Made by a program: the position numbers and the translations under genes. A stretch of 64,000 nucleotides of DNA from Fervidibacter canadensis (lineage in GTDB: Bacteria; Armatimonadota; Fervidibacteria; Fervidibacterales; Fervidibacteraceae): NCBI GenBank assembly GCA_041446545.1, contig JBGOEJ010000016.1, positions 1 to 64,000 on the forward strand. Direction: 5' to 3'. A model generated the notes under the pieces. That model had not been told where the DNA came from and ran no database searches. It worked only from the letters and a program-made list of their open reading frames with translations. Within the stretch, counting starts at the first letter, position 1, and the number at the start of each line of letters is the position of its first letter. Below, one piece after another: positions 33,869 through 40,929 of the stretch.

Positions 33869-35839
33869 ATGGTGACCGACATGACGCAGCGGGCAGCCCT
33901 TGCCCCTCCGGTGGCGGCACCAAGGGCGGCGCTCCCTTGGCGCTCGGTAGCGTTGGGGCTGTTGCTCCTTCTGCCCAATGCCTACTGGGTCACGATGATG
34001 GAGTTGGTGCGCTACGCCGGTCATCCCAGCAACATCGCTCCCTTCGCCAATGTCGTTTTCATCGTTCTCGTCCTTCTTTGCCTCAATCCCTTCCTTCGTG
34101 CCTTGCACCAGAAAATTGCCTTTCCTTGGCTGCAACCCTTCTCTCCGACGGAGTTGCTCACCGTTTACCTCATCCTTTCCATCGGCACTGCTTGGGTCGG
34201 GCACGATAGCCTTCAGGTTTTGATGCCGCAAATCGTCTATCCCTTCCGCTATGCCTCTGCCGAGAACCGTTGGGACGAACTTTTCCTCCCCTTTTTGCCC
34301 AAGTGGCTCTATGTCAGTGACAAGACGGCGTTGCTCAACGCTTATGCGGGCGGTCATCGTTTTTGGGCGCCTGAAAATTTTCGCCCTTGGGTGTTGCCTT
34401 TACTGGGTTGGGGAAGTTTTTGCGTTGCGTTGAGTTTGCTGATGATTGGCTTGTGCCTTTTAGTGCGACGGCGCTGGATGGAAGAGGAGCGATTGACCTA
34501 CCCCGTGCTTTATTTGCCCAAAGAAATCGCTCGCCCTGCCAGTGCCCTGTGGCGCTCAACGCCCTTTTGGCTGGGCTTTTCCATCGCTGCTTTCATTGAC
34601 TTGCTCAACGGCTTTGCGGCTTTGTATCCTTCCGTCCCCTCCATCAAAGTGCGGGTGTGGAACTACGACCCATTGTTGTCATCCCTGTTTGTCGGCTACC
34701 CCCTCCAAGCCTTGCAGGGAACGCGGATGAGTTTCTACCCTTTTGCCATTGGCTTGGGTTTGTTGCTCCCTCCCGACTTGCTGTTTTCCTGCTGGGTGTT
34801 TTATTGGCTGGAACGGATGCAGCGGTTAGTTGGGTTGATGGTCGGATGGACACAGTTGCCTGGTTATCCATGGACGAACTTCCAAGCCTTCGGTGGCTAT
34901 GCGGGCATCGCTCTCTTTGCTCTCTGGGTTGCCCGCCGCTCTTTCTGGATGACCCTGAGACGGGCTTTTGGAGGGCAAGACACAACGGAGCGGTGGGGCT
35001 TTCAGATGATGGTCATCGCTTTGCCCTTCCTACTGGGCTTCGCCCATGCGATAGGGATGAGCCTACCGATGGGCGTCCTCTTTTTCGCCCTTTACCTTTT
35101 GCTGCTGCTTTCCATCACCCGCATCCGCGCTGAATTGGGTCCGCCCGCCCATGACCTACACAATGCAGGACCCGACGAAATTCTGATCGCTTGGTTCGGA
35201 CCGCAGGGGCTTCCCCAGCGGGATTTGATCGTGGCGAAGTTGTTTTATTGGTTCAACCGCGCCTACCGCAGTTTGCCCTGTCCCCATTACTTGGAAGGCT
35301 TGAAGGTGGCGAAAGACGAAGGTGTGCCCTTTCGGGCGATGACGGTGATCATGATCATCGCCAGTGCCGTCAGCATCGCAGCAGCGATGCTCGTGCACCT
35401 GCACTGCTTTTACGCTTACGGCATCACGGCAAAATTTGTCGGTCCTGCCATCACCGCCTTTGGGGGCGAACCTTTCTGGCGGTTGCAAAGTTTGTTGGCA
35501 GCGCCACCTCCTCCCAACCCTTATCCCGTTCGGGCAATCCTTGCGGGCACGCTCTTTACTTTTGTCCTCATGAGCCTCAGAGCATCGTTTACTTGGTTTC
35601 CGTTGCATCCCGTCGGCTATGCCATCTCCACCAGTTGGAGCATGAATGTCTTGTGGATGCCCTTGTTCATCGCTTACTTGGCGAAGATGGGGGTATTGCG
35701 GATGGGTGGCTATCGGGCGTTTCGGCAAACGGCGTTGCCCCTCGGCATCGGGCTGGTTTTAGGGGAATGGACGGTCGGTAACCTTTGGCTGCTTTACGGC
35801 GTCCTTTGCGGCATCCCCACTTACGCCTTTTGGGTTTGA
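33869..35839 (+). CDS. DUF6785/DUF6784-type polytopic membrane protein
   Basis: A 656-residue integral membrane protein with roughly a dozen or more hydrophobic helices and hardly any soluble part. It aligns along its length with the product at 40930-42849: PTELLTVYLILSIGTAW, ENRWDELFLPFLPKWLYVSDKTAL, RRRWMEEERLTYPVLYLPKEIA, LLPPDLLFSCWVFYWLERMQRLVG, RIRAELGPPAHDLHNAGPDEILI and WFPLHPVGYAIS. The family is uncharacterised; shape suggests a transporter or membrane enzyme. A fragment of a third copy lies at 926-1505. Start uncertain between ATG 33869 and ATG 33881. It follows the methyltransferase gene after about 100 bp. Confidence 0.7.
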   Translation: MVTDMTQRAALAPPVAAPRAALPWRSVALGLLLLLPNAYWVTMMELVRYAGHPSNIAPFANVVFIVLVLLCLNPFLRALHQKIAFPWLQPFSPTELLTVYLILSIGTAWVGHDSLQVLMPQIVYPFRYASAENRWDELFLPFLPKWLYVSDKTALLNAYAGGHRFWAPENFRPWVLPLLGWGSFCVALSLLMIGLCLLVRRRWMEEERLTYPVLYLPKEIARPASALWRSTPFWLGFSIAAFIDLLNGFAALYPSVPSIKVRVWNYDPLLSSLFVGYPLQALQGTRMSFYPFAIGLGLLLPPDLLFSCWVFYWLERMQRLVGLMVGWTQLPGYPWTNFQAFGGYAGIALFALWVARRSFWMTLRRAFGGQDTTERWGFQMMVIALPFLLGFAHAIGMSLPMGVLFFALYLLLLLSITRIRAELGPPAHDLHNAGPDEILIAWFGPQGLPQRDLIVAKLFYWFNRAYRSLPCPHYLEGLKVAKDEGVPFRAMTVIMIIASAVSIAAAMLVHLHCFYAYGITAKFVGPAITAFGGEPFWRLQSLLAAPPPPNPYPVRAILAGTLFTFVLMSLRASFTWFPLHPVGYAISTSWSMNVLWMPLFIAYLAKMGVLRMGGYRAFRQTALPLGIGLVLGEWTVGNLWLLYGVLCGIPTYAFWV

Positions 35840-35864
35840 AGCCGAGGTGTAGGCGTGATACAAT
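35836..35864 (+). promoter_or_regulatory. Sigma-70-like promoter for Uma2 gene
   Basis: TTGAAG (35836-35841) and an extended -10 TGATACAAT (TACAAT at 35859-35864) are spaced by 17 bases. The -35 overlaps the last codon of the DUF6785 gene. Transcription would begin near 35871, about 40 bases before the Uma2 start. Confidence 0.5.
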
Positions 35865-35889
35865 CTCAAGCGACGCCCATCAAAAAGTT

Positions 35890-35901
35890 CCCCAAAAGGG
35901 G
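35890..35901 (+). other. Hairpin CCCCAAAAGGGG over Uma2 ribosome binding site
   Basis: A 4-bp GC stem with an AAAA loop whose 3' arm is the GGGG of the likely ribosome binding site for the Uma2 gene (ATG 35910). If it folds, it would lower translation. Short, so only suggestive. Confidence 0.3.
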
Positions 35902-35909
35902 TGATGGAA

Positions 35910-36479
35910 ATGGCGGAGACAAAGCAACGCCTCAAACGCCTCCCGATGAGCAAAGAAGAATTTGCCAAACTCCCTGAAGGTCCCCCCTTCTACGACTACA
36001 TCGGCGGGGAGGCGATTGAGGTGAACCGACCGACAGGAAAACACCAACGCATCGTCGTTTACATCGCCTTTGTCGTTGACCGCTTCCTTCGTTCCCACAA
36101 CCTCGGTGTCGCCTACGCCGACATAGATGTCCTCTTACCGACGGGGACAATCGTCGGACCTGACCTTGCTGTCTTGCTAACGGAGCATCTTGACCGTTAC
36201 GATGAGGAAAAGGGCGACATTATTGGTGTTCCTGACCTGATCGCCGAAGTCCTTTCGCCCACAACGGCTGCCTATGACCGAGTAGAAAAACTCGGCGAGT
36301 ATCACCGAGCCGGGGTGCCTTGGGTTTGGCTGATTGACCAAGAGAGCCTGACGATAGAGGAGTTTCAATGGACGCAGGACGGTTATTTGCTGGTGCAGGC
36401 GGTGAAGGGCGGAGAAACCTTCCGCCCAAAACTTTTCCCCGCCTTGGAAATCAACCTCAAAACCTTGCTGGGCGAGTAG
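35910..36479 (+). CDS. Uma2 family putative endonuclease
   Basis: A 189-residue Uma2/DUF820 protein. Motifs: MSKEEFAKLPEGPPFYDYIGGEAIEV, DIDVLLPTGTIVGPDLAVLL with the aspartate, GVPDLIAEVLSPTTAAYDRVEKLGEYHRAGVPWVWLID with E and K at catalytic-type positions of the PD-(D/E)xK fold, and a beta-rich C-terminus. It is a different subfamily from the copy at 24655-25308. ATG 35910 is spaced 8 bases after AAAAGGGG; GTG 35901 and ATG 35904 are in frame just upstream. It ends 16 bases before a strong terminator hairpin. Confidence 0.8.
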   Translation: MAETKQRLKRLPMSKEEFAKLPEGPPFYDYIGGEAIEVNRPTGKHQRIVVYIAFVVDRFLRSHNLGVAYADIDVLLPTGTIVGPDLAVLLTEHLDRYDEEKGDIIGVPDLIAEVLSPTTAAYDRVEKLGEYHRAGVPWVWLIDQESLTIEEFQWTQDGYLLVQAVKGGETFRPKLFPALEINLKTLLGE

Positions 36480-36494
36480 GAGTTCAAAAAGAAA

Positions 36495-36519
36495 CAGGAC
36501 GGGTCGCCAACCCGTCCTG
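36495..36519. terminator. Bidirectional intrinsic terminator
   Basis: CAGGACGGGT (36495-36504) and ACCCGTCCTG (36510-36519) make a perfect 10-bp stem with a 5-base loop. An A-rich run precedes it and CCTTTTGTTTCC follows, so it can end transcription of the Uma2 gene (plus strand) and of the convergent pseudopilin gene (minus strand). Confidence 0.8.
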
Positions 36520-36549
36520 CCTTTTGTTTCCTTGCCAGTGTGCTGTGGT

Positions 36550-37308
36550 TCACTCTGTCTCGTAGTTGTCGTTACAACTCAGGTCGTAGGGGTGATTGAC
36601 TTCCTGACCATCAGGGAACCAGGTGTAGCCACGCACCGTTTGCGTCGGCTTGAGCCATTTGACATGGGAGTCAGCGAAGATGTAAATTTTCCCGCCCAAA
36701 TGCCATTGTCGGTCCTTTCGTCACCACCAATTGCACCAAGTTCCCGCATCAGGACAGGGGATACCAGGCTCGCCAACCATAATGAGACTCGCAGGACGCT
36801 GTATCTCAGGCAATTTTCTCGGTTCCCCGCAAAAGGCTGACCCGTTGTAGTGGTATTCCAGCGGCACCCATCGCCCACCTGTCATTTGCCGCAATGGCCA
36901 ACGAAGCGGGTCACTACTATGGAAGATATGTGAGCCACAACAGCCACTCTGCTGAGGACTGGCTTGATGACCCCCCTCTTCGTTGTTCACGACATTTTGA
37001 GTCGGGCAGTCCCAGATTTGCCAATTGCGGATATAGGGTTGTGTAATCATCCGCCAACTGTAGTAGGGCTCTTGTTGAGGCGCCCAACAGGGACGCCCGA
37101 TGCCGACCCGAACGAAGGGGAACCGTTCATCATAATCTTGCGTGTATTGTGCCAGCGACATCGCTAAGTTCCTAAGGTTGCTGGTACATTGAGCCTGTCT
37201 TGCCTTCTCGCGAGCCTGGCTGAACACAGGGAACAGAATTGCCGCCAGGATCGCGATGATCGCAATCACAACGAGCAACTCAATGAGCGTAAAGCCATGA
37301 CGCCTCAT
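36550..37308 (-). pseudogene. DUF1559-type pseudopilin gene interrupted by in-frame TGA
   Basis: The frame opens MRRHGFTLIELLVVIAIIAILAAILFPVFSQAREKAR, a type IV prepilin/pseudopilin N-terminal helix with the G/FTLIE cleavage site. It runs through QYTQDYDERFPFV and CPTQNV-like sequence to a TGA at 36721-36723 after GTWCNWW. The same frame continues without shift through GGKIYIFADSHVKWLKP, the C-terminal glycine/DxH motif of the family, to TGA at 36550-36552. Reading through would give about 253 residues, matching the intact paralogue at 39322 (261). So a single nonsense codon removes the last 57 residues. It could be a mutation, an assembly error or recoding. ATG 37308 follows GGGGAGGTG. Confidence 0.75.
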
Positions 37309-37342
37309 CACCGAACACCTCCCCTCGGTTTTTCGGCAAAGT

Positions 37343-37879
37343 CTACGAGGATGGTGGCTGCTCCTTTTTCAGCGTTTCGGCGCCCCTCACCTCCTTTCGG
37401 GCTTTCGCCAGTTCCTGCTCTATGATTTGCCGAATGAGGAAGGACATCGGATCGCCAGGGCGAGCCGTCCCCTGCAGAGTGATTGTTTTGGGGCTCCCAT
37501 TTAGGGGAAGGGTGAAAGTCTTTTTGCCGTTGATGGTCAATGCCGCCGCGCAAGAGTCGTTGCCATGGGGCACCTTTCGGAAAAACGCCTGAACTTTTCT
37601 GGGGTAATCGCGCACCAATTGCCGCACAAATTCCACCGTCCCTTTCGTGCACGGTCCGCCATGCTTTGGGTCAAGGGCGACATGAATGACAACAGGCGCC
37701 TGAGGGTCACCAAGATGAGGCGGTAAATTGGAGAGGTCTGCAACAATCTGCCTTTGGAGCACTTCATCAGGGGTCAGAGCGCTCTTTTGCTGCCGCCAAT
37801 AGTTCCAATGCACTCCGACTGCCGCTAACACCAACATTGACCAAAACAAAGCAGCACCCCATTGTTGCTGCCTTGCCAT
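37343..37879 (-). CDS. Membrane-anchored thioredoxin-fold-like protein
   Basis: A 178-residue protein with an N-terminal anchor (ALFWSMLVLAAVGVHW), a helical linker and one thioredoxin-like domain starting HLGDPQAPVVIHVALDPKHGGPCTKGTVEFVRQLVRDYP, followed by VPHGNDSCAAALTINGK, a KTFTL strand and a long C-terminal helix (FLIRQIIEQELAKARKE). The arrangement matches the first domain of the product at 21880-22854. There is no CxxC; isolated cysteines stand at PCTK and DSCA. ATG 37879 follows GGGGAGAAAGGG. It follows the small MRKEVPT membrane-protein gene by 15 bp, so the two are co-transcribed. Confidence 0.6.
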   Translation of the reverse strand: MARQQQWGAALFWSMLVLAAVGVHWNYWRQQKSALTPDEVLQRQIVADLSNLPPHLGDPQAPVVIHVALDPKHGGPCTKGTVEFVRQLVRDYPRKVQAFFRKVPHGNDSCAAALTINGKKTFTLPLNGSPKTITLQGTARPGDPMSFLIRQIIEQELAKARKEVRGAETLKKEQPPSS

Positions 37880-37894
37880 CCCTTTCTCCCCCCT

Positions 37895-38134
37895 TCAACG
37901 GGGCGCCGTCTTAGAGGGTTGGCTCGGTAGGATACCAGTTGGCGGAGCCGTTGGAGTAACACCAGGGCGACCCGTAGGACCTCCTGGGCGAGCAGTTGCA
38001 GGGACACCTTCTTCAATTGGAGGGCGCTCCGTGAGAGATTGGGGGCGGCTCATCAGCAAATACACCCCAATGACAACAAGCAAAGCAACAGCAATTACCA
38101 AGCCAGCCACCCATGTCGGCACTTCTTTGCGCAT
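37895..38134 (-). CDS. Small single-pass membrane protein with proline-rich tail (MRxEVPT family)
   Basis: A 79-residue protein beginning MRKEVPTWVAGLVIAVALL, with one transmembrane segment and a Pro/Thr/Gly-rich tail ending SQPSKTAPR. It is the clear paralogue of the product at 20226-20459. It is the first gene of a pair with the thioredoxin-fold protein downstream. ATG 38134 follows GGAGGGATAAGGG. A TATATA stretch lies about 50 bases upstream in the region shared with the divergent AraC gene. Function unknown. Confidence 0.65.
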   Translation of the reverse strand: MRKEVPTWVAGLVIAVALLVVIGVYLLMSRPQSLTERPPIEEGVPATARPGGPTGRPGVTPTAPPTGILPSQPSKTAPR

Positions 38135-38283
38135 CCCTTATCCCTCCTTGCCTTCGCCCTAATGGCAAACGCCAGAGTCAAGTATATACCCCCCCTGAAG
38201 TCGCATTGACGAAGATCAATTTTGCATGGTGGGCAAAAAGGAAGCAGAATTGGAGGATGCATCCGCTGGGGGTGAAGGCAGGG

Positions 38284-39225
38284 ATGGCACTCGCTTTTAT
38301 TGAGCGGGAGGAGCGTTTAGAACCGTTGGGGGAAGGGGTGGAGCGGTTGCGGCGGCTGGTTGCCCAAGAAGTCATTCCAATGCTGGAATTTCGGCGAAAC
38401 ATCCCTTTATTGGGCGCACCCTTGCAGCCAGGTCAAACCCCTCTCCCACCCCGAAGTCTCCTGCAACGCCATTCCTTTTTGGAAATCGGGGTCATTTTAG
38501 AAGGGGCGATGGGGCTCTGGTGGCGGGGGCATTTGACGGTGTGCCGAGCGGGGTCGGTGGTGCTCATCCCGCCCCGCTGTCCCCATTTGCCTCATGTTCC
38601 CTTGCCCCAGAACCTTGCTCATCGCGTTTTGTGGCTCATTTTTCCGCCCCATCAATGCATCGCCCACCAATGCGCTTGGCGGGATGGGGTGCACTATGTC
38701 GGCACTTATTGCGCTTTGGACGACGACGAACTGATTTACCTTGGACGGAGTTTGTGGCGAGAGTGGCGCCAGCAGGATGAATGGTCGCCCCTCGTCGTTA
38801 AAGGCTATTTGTTGGCGCTATTTGGGCGGATGCTGAAAGCCCCTGCCCGTCCTGCCATTCCCAAATACGAGCGATTGATGACACCACTGCCTGCCCAAGA
38901 CCCACTCGTTGACGCCGTGTATCGGTTTCTTTGGAGCAACTACAATCATCCCATCCGCCTGAAAGACTTAGCCGCCGCCATCGCTTACAGCCCCGCCTAT
39001 TTGTGCCGCCACTTTCGGCAGAAGACAGGCGAAACCCCTTTTCAAGCCTTACGCCGTATCCGCCTTGAAGTCGCCAAGCGGTTGCTTTCGCTGAACCTTT
39101 CCATAGCGACAGTCGCAGAAATGGTCGGTTTCAACGACCCGTTGTATTTCAGCAAAGTCTTCACCCGCACAGTGGGAACGCCCCCCACCCTCTATCGCCA
39201 ACGGTTCGCCCGATCCCGCCGTTAG
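38284..39225 (+). CDS. AraC family transcriptional regulator
   Basis: A protein of about 313 residues. The N-terminal two-thirds is cupin-like (FLEIGVILEGAMGLWWRGHLTVCRAGSVVLIPPRCPHLPH), the sensory part of AraC regulators. The last 100 residues hold two helix-turn-helix units: IRLKDLAAAIAYSPAYLCRHFRQKTGETPFQALRRIRLEVAKRLL and TVAEMVGFNDPLYFSKVFTRTVGTPPTLYR. It probably senses a small molecule, possibly sugar. The frame is open from 38113; I prefer ATG 38284 (GGTGAAGGCAGGG before it), with ATG 38257 as alternative. It lies between divergent membrane-protein genes and pseudopilin genes, which it may control. Confidence 0.85.
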   Translation: MALAFIEREERLEPLGEGVERLRRLVAQEVIPMLEFRRNIPLLGAPLQPGQTPLPPRSLLQRHSFLEIGVILEGAMGLWWRGHLTVCRAGSVVLIPPRCPHLPHVPLPQNLAHRVLWLIFPPHQCIAHQCAWRDGVHYVGTYCALDDDELIYLGRSLWREWRQQDEWSPLVVKGYLLALFGRMLKAPARPAIPKYERLMTPLPAQDPLVDAVYRFLWSNYNHPIRLKDLAAAIAYSPAYLCRHFRQKTGETPFQALRRIRLEVAKRLLSLNLSIATVAEMVGFNDPLYFSKVFTRTVGTPPTLYRQRFARSRR

Positions 39226-39321
39226 GTCAATATTTTCCATCTCAATACAATGCCTTCCATTGCCCCTTCGCTACTTACCCATTAGGCTATCGCATGACCT
39301 TGAAAGGGGAGGTGAACGCAG

Positions 39322-40107
39322 ATGTTGCGACGGCAACGGAAGGGCTTCACCTTGATTGAACTGCTCGTGGTGATTGCGATCATCGCCATTCTGGCGGCGA
39401 TTCTGTTTCCTGTGTTCAGTCAGGCACGGGAAAAGGCACGGCAAATTTCCTGCTTGTCTAACATGCGGCAATTAGGTTTGGGTTTTGGGCAGTATGTGCA
39501 GGATTACGATGAAAGGTTGCCGGGGACGGCGATTATTGCTCCTAACTGCGCCCCACCTAGTTGGTGGGACGATCGGGGGCTGCCAGGGCATTGGGTTCCA
39601 GCGGGTCTAATCCGAAACTTTCCCGCTTGGACGGTCACTTTCGGCGCTATTTTCCCCTATGTCAAAAATGAGCAACTTTACTACTGCCCTTCTGACCATT
39701 GGGTCAGCAGCCCTGCGCGTGTGGGGGCAAACCCCAACCCGCCAGGGCGACGCGTCTATTTTTCTTACTCGCAAAATGGCTACCTTTCTCAACACCGCCC
39801 CATTGCCACGATTGACAAGCCCGCTGAGGTTATCAACTTGGTGGACGAAGCCGAGACCCTCAACGACGGTTTCTTTGTCCCCTTCTGGTGTCCCGATAAC
39901 CAGACGCAATGGCCGCGCCCCTGTTTCTTGATTGACCAACCTTCCTTTATCCACAACGGTGGGGCGAATTTTTTGTATGTGGACGGGCACGCCAAGTGGC
40001 ATAACAAACAAGCCATGATTGACCCCCAGCAAGTCGTCCTGCGCTATTACTGGGCGACGCCTCCACCGACTTTGAACTCCTTTTACGCCCGCTGCGGTCA
40101 ATTTTGA
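39322..40107 (+). CDS. DUF1559-type pseudopilin-like protein, intact
   Basis: A 261-residue protein starting MLRRQRKGFTLIELLVVIAIIAILAAILFPVFSQAREKAR, the prepilin peptidase site and hydrophobic helix, then SNMRQLGLGFGQYVQDYDERLP, LYYCPSDHW, DEAETLNDGFF and the C-terminal HNGGANFLYVDGHAKW motif. Such H-x9-DG proteins are abundant in Planctomycetes and Armatimonadota and are thought to be surface or type II-secretion-like pseudopilins. ATG 39322 follows GGGGAGGTGAACGCAG. Two neighbouring paralogues are broken; this is the only intact one in the window. The frameshifted copy follows after 18 bp. Confidence 0.85.
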   Translation: MLRRQRKGFTLIELLVVIAIIAILAAILFPVFSQAREKARQISCLSNMRQLGLGFGQYVQDYDERLPGTAIIAPNCAPPSWWDDRGLPGHWVPAGLIRNFPAWTVTFGAIFPYVKNEQLYYCPSDHWVSSPARVGANPNPPGRRVYFSYSQNGYLSQHRPIATIDKPAEVINLVDEAETLNDGFFVPFWCPDNQTQWPRPCFLIDQPSFIHNGGANFLYVDGHAKWHNKQAMIDPQQVVLRYYWATPPPTLNSFYARCGQF

Positions 40108-40125
40108 ACAAAGGAGGCGATAAGG

Positions 40126-40871
40126 ATGCGGCATGCCTTCACCTTGATTGAACTACTGATGGTAATTGCGATTATCGCCATCTTGGCGGCGATCCTGTTT
40201 CCTGTATTCAGCGCGGCGCGAGAGAAAGCCCGTCAGGCGGCATGTTTATCCAACTGCAAACAATTGGGGTTGGGCTTTCAGCAATATCTTCAGGATTACG
40301 ATGGGTTGCTTTCAGGACCAGCCCCAGGCACGACGGAATTGGGTTGCTGGCCTCGTCCTTGGGGTCCGCCTTACCAGTGCACACCCAATCGTTGAACCGA
40401 TGGGGGCAGTGGGTTTGGGGGTTGCCGGTGCTTCAGCCGGGCTACACCGACCCTGCCGCTGCTGCCGTCACTGACGAAGCCCGACGAGGGCTTATCGTCA
40501 CTCAGGGCTCGTTGTTCCCTTACATCCGCAACGCTCCCCTTTACATTTGCCCGTCCGATTTTCGGGGCAAGGAGAAGAACCTCAGTTACTCCTTCAACAT
40601 CTGGTTCGGCTACATCCCTGACGCACAAATCCAAATCCCCGCTGACGCCGTCATGGTCATTGACGAAGCCTTGACGCTCAACGACGGGCTTTTTGTTCCG
40701 CCACCTATTGACTGGCCGTCCTTCTATCACAACGGCGGCGCCAACATGATTTATGCCGATGGACATGCTAAATGGATGCGCAGGGAGCAAATTGTTCCGG
40801 GCACTCGGCGCCGCCCTTGGGCACCCTTTGAGCCCTTCAGTTGGTCCAGCACCTGCCGAACTTGCCCTTAG
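40126..40871 (+). pseudogene. DUF1559-type pseudopilin gene, frameshifted
   Basis: The frame from ATG 40126 (after AAAGGAGGCGATAAGG) gives MRHAFTLIELLMVIAIIAILAAILFPVFSAAREKAR ... QYLQDYDG and ends at TGA 40393-40395. The rest of the protein is in another frame, clearly from about 40390: LNRWGQWVWGLPVLQPGYTDPA, LFPYIRNAPLYICPSDF, DEALTLNDGLFVPPP, YHNGGANMIYADGHAKWMRR, stop at 40871. The crossover lies between about 40340 and 40393. One indel explains it; joined, the product would be about 247 residues. It is a recent mutation or a sequencing error. Confidence 0.75.
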
Positions 40872-40929
40872 TCAAGGGCATGAATTTGCCTTGATAGGCT
40901 TCGCATAATTGCTAAGCGGTGGCGGAACG

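Noticed and set aside
36721..36723. TGA reassigned to tryptophan in this genome
   Set aside because: TGA ends many genes here, including ATGA and GTGA overlaps between real genes, so it is a genuine stop codon.
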